This document shows positions 24,763 through 32,049 of a stretch of 64,000 nt of DNA, in pieces (positions within the stretch are counted from its first letter, which is position 1; each line of letters begins with the position of its first letter). The notes under the pieces are model-generated. The model worked only from the letters and a program-made list of their open reading frames with translations, did no database searches and was not told the origin of the DNA. Source of the stretch: an uncultured Gemmiger sp. (GTDB lineage: Bacteria > Bacillota > Clostridia > Oscillospirales > Ruminococcaceae); the NCBI GenBank assembly GCA_947629015.1, contig CANRCB010000005.1, forward strand, positions 1-64,000, read 5' to 3'. The translations under genes were made by a program, and so were the position numbers.

Positions 24763-25746
24763 TTACAATGCGACCTCGTCGGCGCAGGGGCGCCCTTCGG
24801 CAAAGGCGGCGGTGGCGGCAAAGGCGCTCTCCACCATGCTGGCGACGTTGACGTCGGTGTAAAAGGCGGTGTGCGAGCCCAGGATGACGTTGGGGAAACT
24901 CCTGAGCAGCGCCAACTCACGGTTTTTGAGCACTGCGCCCCTGCGGTCATAATAGCAGAGCTCCGCCTCCTCGTTGATGACGTCCAGCCCCGCGCCGCCC
25001 AGGCGGCCGCTCTCAAGGGCGTCGATGAGCGCCTCCGGCTCGACGAGGGTGCCGCGCGCCGTGTTGATGAGCAGCGCGCCGGGTTTCATCTGCCCAAAAG
25101 CCGCGGCGTCGATGATATGGTGCGTCTGCGGCGTGGCGTTGAGGTGCAGCGTGATGACGTCACTTTCCCGGTACAGGGTGGCGAGGTCTACATACCGGGC
25201 CAGCGCGGCGGCCTCGAGATTTTGGAACTGGTCATAGGCCAGCAGCCGGCAGCCGAAGGAGGAGAGGTGCCGCAGCACCGTGGTGCCGATCTTGCCTGTG
25301 CCGATGACGCCCACCGTACAATCCGAAAGGTCGCGCCCCATCTTGCCGGGCAGGCTCCAGTCCTGCGCGGCGGCGCGCAGCATGATCTGGTTCATCTTGC
25401 GGGTGGCCATCAGCATGAGCATGATGGCATAGTTGGCCACGCCCTGCGGCGGATAGTGGGAGTGCGCCACCCGCATGCCGAGCGCTTTGGCCGTGGCGAG
25501 GGGCAGATGGTCATACCCGATGCTGCGGCAGGTCAACCAGCGCACGCCCGCCGCGTGCCACTGCTCAAGATACCCTGGCAAAACGGTGCAGGGCGTGGTG
25601 CTGACAGAATCACACCCGGCGGCGAGGGCCAGGTTCTCAGGGGCCGGCACGTCGTCGGCGCACACAAAATCAATGCCGTATTTTTCGCGCATCTGTGCGC
25701 AGAAAGGCAGTTCATCCTCACGCAGGGCATAAAAGCAGATCTTCAT
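24763..25746 (-). CDS. D-2-hydroxyacid dehydrogenase (D-lactate dehydrogenase-like)
   Basis: 327 residues. NAD-binding Rossmann motif VGVIGTGKIG in the middle, followed by the typical catalytic set: arginine in NTARGTLVEPEALI, the glutamate region DVINEEAEL, and histidine in LGSHTAFYTD. N-terminal CRSIGYDHLPL is typical of the D-LDH/VanH branch. It probably reduces pyruvate or a related 2-oxoacid. Translationally coupled (ATGA overlap) to the C_GCAxxG_C_C gene ahead of it. Confidence 0.85.
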   Translation of the reverse strand: MKICFYALREDELPFCAQMREKYGIDFVCADDVPAPENLALAAGCDSVSTTPCTVLPGYLEQWHAAGVRWLTCRSIGYDHLPLATAKALGMRVAHSHYPPQGVANYAIMLMLMATRKMNQIMLRAAAQDWSLPGKMGRDLSDCTVGVIGTGKIGTTVLRHLSSFGCRLLAYDQFQNLEAAALARYVDLATLYRESDVITLHLNATPQTHHIIDAAAFGQMKPGALLINTARGTLVEPEALIDALESGRLGGAGLDVINEEAELCYYDRRGAVLKNRELALLRSFPNVILGSHTAFYTDVNVASMVESAFAATAAFAEGRPCADEVAL

Positions 25747-26222
25747 GGGGCTTCCTCCACGGCGGGCAGCGGGTGGGCTGCGATGTACTGTTCCAACAAA
25801 TCGGCGGCGGCGCGGATGAGCGCCGGGCAGGGGCGTTTTCGGTAAAATTCCGGCGTGCGGGGGGTGGCCTCCGGGCCGGCGTTCTCCCCCTTTTGCAGGC
25901 CCAGCAAATCCCGGCAAAGGATGCTGTCTTTGCCGCCTTGGGCGGCATACTGTGCCGCCAGCGCCTGCACGGCGGTGTACAGGGCGGTCTTTTGCGCCGG
26001 GTCAGCGCTGCCGTACAGCGCCCCCAGCACCAGCACCGCGCCGGAAAAGGCGCCGCAGACCTCCCGCAGGCGGCCGAACCCGCCGCCAAACCCCGCCGAA
26101 AGCTGCGCCGCGCGCGCCGGCGTAAGGCCCATCTCGGGCGCAAAGGCCATGGCCACGCACTGCGCGCAGTTGTGGCCTTCAAAGAAATAGTTGTAGGCAA
26201 GCTCCCCTTTGCTCTGCGCCAC
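25743..26222 (-). CDS. C_GCAxxG_C_C family protein
   Basis: 159 residues from the GTG at 26222. It carries the family's spaced cysteines: GHNCAQCV, then GFGGGFGRLREVCGAFSG, then ILCRDLLG. Members are thought to be redox or metal-binding proteins, but no reaction is established to my knowledge. A TTG at 26246 would lengthen it, but the predicted transcription start lies near 26242, and GGAAGGGGG (26229-26238) is correctly placed for the GTG, so the shorter form is preferred. Coupled to the dehydrogenase gene, hinting at a redox pair. Confidence 0.8.
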   Translation of the reverse strand: MAQSKGELAYNYFFEGHNCAQCVAMAFAPEMGLTPARAAQLSAGFGGGFGRLREVCGAFSGAVLVLGALYGSADPAQKTALYTAVQALAAQYAAQGGKDSILCRDLLGLQKGENAGPEATPRTPEFYRKRPCPALIRAAADLLEQYIAAHPLPAVEEAP

Positions 26223-26248
26223 GGCGCCGCCCCCTTCCGTTTGCAAAA

Positions 26249-26277
26249 ATCATACCGCAAAATCTGTAAAAAGACAA
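26249..26277 (-). promoter_or_regulatory. Promoter of the C_GCAxxG_C_C/dehydrogenase pair
   Basis: Minus strand TTGTCT (26272-26277), 17-bp spacer, TATGAT (26249-26254). Confidence 0.65.
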
Positions 26278-26394
26278 TCTTATTTTATCAAAAAGGCAAA
26301 CTTTGAACGGCTTGCCTCCTGTCGCACCGACACGTAAATGTCCGAACGAAGTGATTCCATGTGTTGCCTTGCCGTGTTGGCATTTGTACATCGC

Positions 26395-26423
26395 TTGCAA
26401 AGGGCTGCGTTGCCGTGTATAAT
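26395..26423 (+). promoter_or_regulatory. Promoter of the PBECR-like gene
   Basis: TTGCAA (26395-26400), 17-bp spacer, perfect TATAAT (26418-26423). Confidence 0.75.
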
Positions 26424-26457
26424 GAGGTAGCAGCACAGCAGGAAGGGAAAAGCAGGA

Positions 26458-26829
26458 ATGCAAAACAGGCCGCTTATCGTTGGCACACTTTCGGCACGTG
26501 TGGTCGAGTTGCTGGGCCTATCACTTTCGCCGGGCCAGGCCATCATGTTAGGGGCCTCCAATATCGCTCATATGCAGAGCAGGCATCCGGCGGATTTTGC
26601 CCAATATGGCCAGTATATGCCGCAAATCATATCGACGCCCGATTATGTTGGGCTGAATCCAAATGACGGCTCCATCGAATTCATAAAGGAATTCCAGATA
26701 GACAATGCTTTTGTAAAGATTGCCGTGCGTATCTCTGCGAAAGAGACATTGTTTGTGAGATCCCTTTATCGGGTGCAGACGAACCGCGTAAACAACTTCA
26801 TCCGCAAGGGAACGCTGAAAAGGTATTGA
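26458..26829 (+). CDS. PBECR3-like small protein (nuclease-fold, phage-type)
   Basis: 123 residues. The sequence IMLGASNIAHMQSRHPADF, NPDYVGLNPNDGSIEF-type phrasing (TPDYVGLNPNDGSIEFI) and a C-terminal LYRVQTNRVNNFIRKGTL resemble the phage Barnase-EndoU-ColicinE5-RelE-like (PBECR) group, usually found in phage polyvalent or toxin-like proteins. Catalytic activity cannot be judged by eye. Codon use and base composition are clearly more AT-rich than the neighbours, suggesting transfer. Own promoter, GGAAGGG ribosome site, and no antitoxin-like partner ORF beside it; an RNA gene follows within 40 bases. Confidence 0.6.
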   Translation: MQNRPLIVGTLSARVVELLGLSLSPGQAIMLGASNIAHMQSRHPADFAQYGQYMPQIISTPDYVGLNPNDGSIEFIKEFQIDNAFVKIAVRISAKETLFVRSLYRVQTNRVNNFIRKGTLKRY

Positions 26830-26835
26830 GCCCCG

Positions 26836-26864
26836 TTGACAAATTTCACGCAGGCGAGTATACT
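26836..26864 (+). promoter_or_regulatory. Strong promoter of the small RNA
   Basis: Perfect TTGACA (26836-26841), 17-bp spacer, TATACT (26859-26864). It begins six bases after the PBECR-like stop codon. Confidence 0.85.
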
Positions 26865-26870
26865 ATGATT

Positions 26871-26990
26871 ACAGAGAGGATTAGAGGACGGAACGGGCAG
26901 CCGTCGCCCTTGTTTGGAGATGTGGGAAATGTCGCCCCACCTAATTCTCAAAGGAACTGCGCGGGCCACTTCGGTGGCCCGCGCTTGTTG
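26871..26990 (+). ncRNA. Candidate small RNA, about 120 nt
   Basis: Runs from the predicted start after a strong promoter to a GC-rich terminator. GAGGATTAG (26876-26884) pairs with CTAATTCTC (26941-26949) as an outer stem with one G-T pair. Inside are a GTGGG/CCCAC hairpin (26922-26940) and two alternative small stems near 26886-26909. No ribosome site and good-length ORF fit the region. I do not recognise an Rfam family; 6S, SRP and tmRNA do not fit in length or motifs. Confidence 0.55.
26959..26990 (+). terminator. Terminator of the small RNA
   Basis: GCGCGGGCCAC (26959-26969), loop TTCG, GTGGCCCGCGC (26974-26984), then TTGTTG. The stem is very strong, the T-tract imperfect. Confidence 0.75.
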
Positions 26991-27133
26991 CATATTTTGC
27001 CGTTAAAGGACGACCTTGTTTTCCAAAAAGGCAACCTGCCTCTTGAAAATTGCTTTGCCCTTTTGAAAATCGAGCCTGCGCAAAAACACTTTTTGAATTT
27101 TTTGTAAAAAGCTATTTTTTTGCCGCTTTGGGC

Positions 27134-27193
27134 TTGCACTTTGGCGGCATTGGTGCTACACTAATTTTAGCACTTAAAGCACGTGAGTGCTAA
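27134..27193 (+). promoter_or_regulatory. htpG promoter with CIRCE operator (HrcA site)
   Basis: TTGCAC (27134-27139), 17-bp spacer, TACACT (27157-27162). The inverted repeat TTAGCACTT-N9-GAGTGCTAA at 27167-27193 differs from the CIRCE consensus by one base in the left arm. CIRCE is bound by the heat-shock repressor HrcA; placed at the transcription start it should block initiation. hrcA itself is not in the window. Confidence 0.9.
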
Positions 27194-27220
27194 TTTTGAT
27201 AAAAAGAGGTCGTTTTTTCC

Positions 27221-29122
27221 ATGGCTATGCGTCAGTTCAAGGCCGAAAGCAAAAAATTGCTCGACCTGATGATCAACTCCATCTACACCAACCGTGAGAT
27301 CTTTCTGCGGGAGCTTATCTCGAACGCGTCCGACGCGTGCGACAAGCTCTATTTCAAAAGCCTGACCGATACTTCGCTGGGCGTCAAAAAGGAGGATCTC
27401 GCCATCCACATCGCCCCCGATAAGGCCAGCCGCACGCTGACCGTCTCGGACAACGGCATCGGCATGACCAAAGAGGAGCTCGAAAAGAACCTGGGCACCA
27501 TCGCGCGCTCCGGCTCCCTGGATTTCAAGACCGAGAACCCCAGCGACAACATCGACATCATCGGCCAGTTCGGCGTGGGGTTCTATTCGGCGTTCATGGT
27601 GGCAAAGCAGGTCACCGTCATCTCCCGCGCCGCCGGGGCCGACGAGGCGTGGCAGTGGTCGAGCAAAGGCGCGGAAGGGTACACCCTCTCCCCCGCCGAC
27701 AGGGACACCTGCGGCACCGAGGTCATCCTGGTGCTCAAGGACGACACCGATACCGAGAAATACGGCGACTATCTGGACGAATACACCCTTGCGGAGCTGG
27801 TGAAAAAGTACAGCGATTACATCCACTATCCCATCACGATGTATCGCGAGCGCTCCCGCCAGAAGCCCAAACCCGAGGACGCCGGCGATGATTACAAGCC
27901 GGAGTATGAGCAGTACACCGAGCTTGAGACCCTCAACAGCATGGTGCCCATCTGGAAGCGGCCCAAGGCCGAGGTCAAGGACGAGGACTACAACGAATAT
28001 TACAAATCCAAATTCATGGATTATACCGACCCGCTGCGCGTCATCACCAGCCGCACCGAGGGCACGGCGACCTATACGGCGCTGCTGTTCGTGCCCGGGC
28101 GCACCCCGTATGACTACTATACCCGGGAATACGAGAAGGGCCTGGCGCTGTATGCCTCCGGCGTGATGATCATGGAAAAATGTGCCGACCTGCTGCCGGA
28201 TTATTTCAGCTTTGTCAAGGGCGTTGTGGACAGCGAGGATGTCAGCCTCAACATCAGCCGCGAGACGCTGCAAAAGGACAACCAGGTCAAGCTGATGCGG
28301 GAAAGCCTGGAGCGCAAGATCAAAAACGAGCTGCGCGCCATGCTCAAGAACGACCGCGAAAAGTACGAGACGTTCTGGAAGGCGTTCGGCCGGCAGCTGA
28401 AGTTTGGCGTATACGGCGACTACGGTATGCACAAGGATCTGCTGGCGGAGCTTTTGATGTTCTACAGCGACAAAGAGGGCAAGCTCATCACGCTGGACGA
28501 ATACATCGAAAAGATGCCCGAGGGGCAGAAGGCCATCTATTTTGCCGCCGGCGACGAGGTGGAGCGCCTGGCCAAGCTGCCCAACGCCGAGCTGGTGCGC
28601 AGCAAGGGGTATGACCTGCTCTTGTGCAGCGAGGATGTGGACGAGTTCTGCCTGCAAATGATGCGGGAATATAAAGAAAAGGAGTTCAAAAACATCAACA
28701 GCGGCGACCTGGGCCTTGAGACAGAGGAGGAAAAGAAGGCCGCCGAGGCGGCCGACGCCGAGAACAAGGATCTGTTCGAGGCCGTGAAGGCGGCGCTCTC
28801 CGGCAAGGTGAAGGAGGTCAAGGCCAACCCCACCCTGCAGGCGCACCCGGTATCGCTCTCAAGCGAAGGCGGGCTGTCGGTCGAGATGGAGAAGGTGCTG
28901 CGCAAGATGCCCACGGGCGAAAACGTTGAGAGCACCAAGGTGCTGGAGCTCAACCCCGGCCACGCGGCGTTTGCGGCGCTCAAGGCCGCGCAGGACGCCG
29001 GCGATGCCGACAAGGTCGCCCGCTACGCCGAGCTGCTGTATGACCAGGCGCTGCTCATCGCCGGGCTGCCGCTGGAGGACCCGGTGGCCTATGCGCAGCT
29101 TGTGTGCGGGCTGATGAGCTGA
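27221..29122 (+). CDS. htpG: Molecular chaperone HtpG (Hsp90)
   Basis: ATP-dependent cytoplasmic chaperone. 633 residues. The N-terminal GHKL ATPase shows NASDACDKL, DNGIGMTKEEL and GQFGVGFYSAFMVA; the middle domain has NISRETLQKD with the catalytic arginine; a C-terminal dimerisation domain follows. ATG at 27221, with a second in-frame ATG at 27227. AAAGAGG lies ahead of the start. CIRCE control links it to the HrcA heat-shock regulon. Confidence 0.96.
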   Translation: MAMRQFKAESKKLLDLMINSIYTNREIFLRELISNASDACDKLYFKSLTDTSLGVKKEDLAIHIAPDKASRTLTVSDNGIGMTKEELEKNLGTIARSGSLDFKTENPSDNIDIIGQFGVGFYSAFMVAKQVTVISRAAGADEAWQWSSKGAEGYTLSPADRDTCGTEVILVLKDDTDTEKYGDYLDEYTLAELVKKYSDYIHYPITMYRERSRQKPKPEDAGDDYKPEYEQYTELETLNSMVPIWKRPKAEVKDEDYNEYYKSKFMDYTDPLRVITSRTEGTATYTALLFVPGRTPYDYYTREYEKGLALYASGVMIMEKCADLLPDYFSFVKGVVDSEDVSLNISRETLQKDNQVKLMRESLERKIKNELRAMLKNDREKYETFWKAFGRQLKFGVYGDYGMHKDLLAELLMFYSDKEGKLITLDEYIEKMPEGQKAIYFAAGDEVERLAKLPNAELVRSKGYDLLLCSEDVDEFCLQMMREYKEKEFKNINSGDLGLETEEEKKAAEAADAENKDLFEAVKAALSGKVKEVKANPTLQAHPVSLSSEGGLSVEMEKVLRKMPTGENVESTKVLELNPGHAAFAALKAAQDAGDADKVARYAELLYDQALLIAGLPLEDPVAYAQLVCGLMS

Positions 29123-29195
29123 CCTTACGCCGTATCTTGCCGCCGGGCCGCAGCGCCCGGCGGTTCAGCGTGTCGAGGAACTCGACACGCTCAAA

Positions 29196-29355
29196 AGAGG
29201 GGCTCGGCTACGCTGGCTTCGCCAGTCCGCCTGCACCCCTCTCACAGGACACACCCCGTCGCAAAAAATGCCGTTCTCATGCCTGAAGGCGACTCGAACG
29301 GCATTTTTTGCTCTGGAGGTATCGGCCTCGTCTGCGCATGTCAGCCGAGGCCGAT
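29196..29355 (+). ncRNA. Candidate structured RNA element, copy 2
   Basis: Follows htpG after two GC hairpins (about 29140-29190). Stems: P1 AGAGGGG (29196-29202) with CCCCTCT (29236-29242) enclosing GGC-TTCG-GCC; P3 GCAAAAAATGCCGTT (29261-29275) with its perfect complement (29297-29311); P4 ATCGGCCTCG (29321-29330) with CGAGGCCGAT (29346-29355). Shared with copy 1 (13221-13394): order and spacing of stems, CCGCCTGCA/TCGCCTGCA before P1's right arm, GGCGACT in the P3 loop, TCTnGnGGT between P3 and P4, and GCGCATGTC in the P4 loop. Function unknown. Confidence 0.55.
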
Positions 29356-29396
29356 GAATTCTAAATACGCCTTTTTTGACAGTCTCTGCCGCCAAG

Positions 29397-29416
29397 CCGC
29401 CGTCCGGCGGTTTTTT
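29397..29416 (+). terminator. Probable terminator downstream of htpG region
   Basis: CCGCC, loop GTCC, GGCGG, then TTTTTT. Short stem but a clean T-tract. Confidence 0.65.
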
Positions 29417-29487
29417 GGGTAGCTTTTTGCGGCGCGGTGTGGTATGCTTGTTGTATTGAGGACTTTTGAAGAGAAGAGGTGCCGACG

Positions 29488-31938
29488 ATGACGCAGGAGG
29501 AGCAGGCCGGGCAGGAGGCCGTTGTTTACATAGACCCGCAGGCCATCGCGCAGCTGGGGCGCGCCGCCGCCCAAAAGGAGGAGGCGCACCGCGGGCTGCT
29601 GGAGCGCGCCGAGGACGGCGATTTGGAGGCGCAGTACCAGGCCGCGCTCAACTACCGCAGCGGCTCCGGCGTGGAAAAGGACCCGCACGCCGCGTTTTTG
29701 TGGCTGACGCGCGCCGCGGGCGGCGGGCACATCGCCGCCCGGCATGAGCTGGCCCTGTGCTACCTGGATGGCGAAGGCACCGACAAGGATCCCGCGCAGG
29801 GCGCTGCGCTGCTGGCGGAATGCGCGGAGGAGGGCTTCCCGCCCGCGCAGTGCGCGCTGGGCGTTTGCTATGAGTTTGGCGATGGCGTGGAGATGGACAA
29901 AGCCCACGCGGCGGCGCTGTATCTGGAAGCGGCCGAGCAGGGCTATGCGCGCGGGCAGTGCAACCTGGGCGTATGCTGCTACCACGGCATCGGCATGGCG
30001 CGTGACCCCGAGGCCGCGGTGCGCTGGTTCACGCTGGCGGCGCGGCAGGGGTACCCGCGCGCGCAGGTGCTGCTGGGCGTGTGCTATGAAAACGGCCACG
30101 GCACCGCGCAGGACGCCGAAAAGGCCGTCGCCTGCTACCGCGCCGCGCAGGCGCAGCATTCCGGCGAGGGTGCCTGCGCGCTGGGGGTGTGCTATTCCAA
30201 CGGCACCGGCGTGGAAAAGGATCCCGCCAAAGCGGCCGAGCTGTACGCCGAGGGCGCGCGCGAGGGCGACGGGCGCGCCGCCTTCCTGGCCGGGCAGTGC
30301 TATGAGCAGGGCCACGGCGTGCAGACGGATATGGCGCAGGCCGCCGCGTACTATGCCATGGCCCACACGCTGGGCCACGCGGGGGGCACCTGCTCGCTGG
30401 GGCTGTGCTATGAGTTTGGCACCGGCGTGGAGATGGACAAGCCCCATGCGGTGGCGCTGTACCGCGAGGCCGCCGCGCAGGGCTTTGCCCCCGCGCAGTG
30501 CAACCTGGGCTTTTGCTGCTATACCGGCATCGGCATGGAGCGCGACGACAAGGAAGCGGCGGAATGGTTCCAAAAAGCGGCGGAGCAGCGCTATCCCCGC
30601 GCCATGATGCTGCTGGGCGAATGCTATGAGCTGGGCAACGGCGTGGAAAAGGACTTGGCCAAAGCGGCCGAGCTGTATACCGCCGCCCACAACGCCGGCA
30701 ACCGGGAGGCCACCTGCTCGCTTGGGTTGTGCTATGAGATGGGCCACGGCGTGCCGGTAAACAAGGTCCGCGCGGCGGAGCTGTACCGCGAGGCCGCCGA
30801 GGACGGCTACGCGCGGGCGCAGTGCAACCTTGGGTTTTTCTACTACCTTGGCATCGGCGTCAAGATGGATGAGAAGGAGGCGTTCCGCTGGTTCAGCGCC
30901 GCCGCCGAACAGAACTACCCGCGCGGGCTGTTTTTCGCCGGGGAATGCTATGACCTGGGCCGCGGCGTGGAAAAGGACTGTGACAAGGCGTTCGAGTATT
31001 ACAGCCGCGCGCACGCGCTGGGCTACCGCGACGCGGCCTGCTCGCTGGGGCTGTGCTATGAGGTGGGCGAAGGCGCCCCCCAGGACAAGGCCAGGGCCGC
31101 CGCGCTGTATCTGGAAGGCGCCGAACAGGGCCACGCCCGCGCGCAGTGCAACCTTGGGTTTTGTTACCTGCACGCCATCGGCGTAGAGACCGACGAGAAA
31201 AAGGGCGTGGAATGGCTGGAAAAAGCCGCCGAGAACGGCAGCACGCGCGCGCTCACCCTGCTGGGGGAATGTTATGAGTACGGCACCGGCGTCCACAAGG
31301 ATCGTTCCAAGGCCGCCGAGTATTACCGCCAAAGCGCCGACCGGGGCGATGCGCGGGGGCTGTGCTCGCTGGGGCTGTTTTATGAGATGGGCCTTGGCGT
31401 CGAGATGGACAAGCTGAAAGCCGTGGAGCTTTACCATAAGGCGGCGGAAAAGGGCCTTGCGCAGGCGCAGTGCAACCTTGGATACTGTTTTTATTCCGGC
31501 ATCGGCGTCAAGGAGGACAACGAGGCCGCGCTGCAATGGTTCCGCAAGGCGGCACAGCAGGGCTACCCGCGCGCGCAGTATTTCGTCGGCGAATGCCTTG
31601 CCAACGGGTATGGCGTCAAGGCGGATCTGCCCGCCGCGGTGGACTGTTACCGCCAAGCGGCCGACAGCGGCTACCCGCCGGCACAGTGCGCTTTGGGGGA
31701 TTGCCTTGCCAACGGGCGCAGCGTGGCCAAAGACCCGGCGGCCGCCTTCGCCTTGTACCAGAAAGCCGCCGACAGCGGCAACGCCCGCGCCATGCAGCGC
31801 TTGGGCGGCTGCTATGAGCGCGGGCAGGGCGTGCGCAAAGACCGCAAAAAAGCGAGGGAATTGTACGAAAAGGCCATAAACTCCGGCTACAAACAGGCCG
31901 AGGAGGACTTGAAGCGCCTGAAACGCCGCCTGTTTTGA
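29488..31938 (+). CDS. Sel1-repeat (TPR-like) protein of 816 residues
   Basis: Built almost entirely of Sel1-like repeats of about 36 residues, roughly twenty in tandem. Each carries phrases such as AQCNLGFCY, GVEKDPAKAAELY and AAEQGYARAQ. No signal peptide or membrane segment, so it is probably a cytoplasmic scaffold. Sel1 proteins bind other proteins, and some act in stress or envelope signalling; the partner here is unknown. The start is ATG 29488 (AAGAGG eight bases ahead) rather than the GTG at 29479. The last repeats degenerate into a basic tail (KKARELYEKAINSGYKQ). Pairs of repeats are more alike than neighbours, suggesting duplication of larger units. Confidence 0.85.
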   Translation: MTQEEQAGQEAVVYIDPQAIAQLGRAAAQKEEAHRGLLERAEDGDLEAQYQAALNYRSGSGVEKDPHAAFLWLTRAAGGGHIAARHELALCYLDGEGTDKDPAQGAALLAECAEEGFPPAQCALGVCYEFGDGVEMDKAHAAALYLEAAEQGYARGQCNLGVCCYHGIGMARDPEAAVRWFTLAARQGYPRAQVLLGVCYENGHGTAQDAEKAVACYRAAQAQHSGEGACALGVCYSNGTGVEKDPAKAAELYAEGAREGDGRAAFLAGQCYEQGHGVQTDMAQAAAYYAMAHTLGHAGGTCSLGLCYEFGTGVEMDKPHAVALYREAAAQGFAPAQCNLGFCCYTGIGMERDDKEAAEWFQKAAEQRYPRAMMLLGECYELGNGVEKDLAKAAELYTAAHNAGNREATCSLGLCYEMGHGVPVNKVRAAELYREAAEDGYARAQCNLGFFYYLGIGVKMDEKEAFRWFSAAAEQNYPRGLFFAGECYDLGRGVEKDCDKAFEYYSRAHALGYRDAACSLGLCYEVGEGAPQDKARAAALYLEGAEQGHARAQCNLGFCYLHAIGVETDEKKGVEWLEKAAENGSTRALTLLGECYEYGTGVHKDRSKAAEYYRQSADRGDARGLCSLGLFYEMGLGVEMDKLKAVELYHKAAEKGLAQAQCNLGYCFYSGIGVKEDNEAALQWFRKAAQQGYPRAQYFVGECLANGYGVKADLPAAVDCYRQAADSGYPPAQCALGDCLANGRSVAKDPAAAFALYQKAADSGNARAMQRLGGCYERGQGVRKDRKKARELYEKAINSGYKQAEEDLKRLKRRLF

Positions 31939-31967
31939 CAGCCGCCTGCCTTAAAAAACACACGGCC

Positions 31968-32016
31968 GCCGGCCCCGGCGCGGGATACTACCCGCGCCGG
32001 GGCCGGCCTGGTTTTT
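31968..32016. terminator. Bidirectional terminator
   Basis: A 17-bp GC stem (31968-31984 with 31991-32007) with a six-base loop, A-run on the left and GGTTTTT on the right. It lies between the convergent Sel1 and histidine kinase genes. Confidence 0.85.
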
Positions 32017-32049
32017 GTGTTGGGCGGTGTTCCCTGCCATACCCGCCGT

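Noticed and set aside
26886-26909. H-type pseudoknot in the small RNA
   Set aside because: The two stems (GACGG/CCGTC and GGGC/GCCC) would be joined by zero bases where a connecting loop is needed, so they are better read as alternative hairpins.
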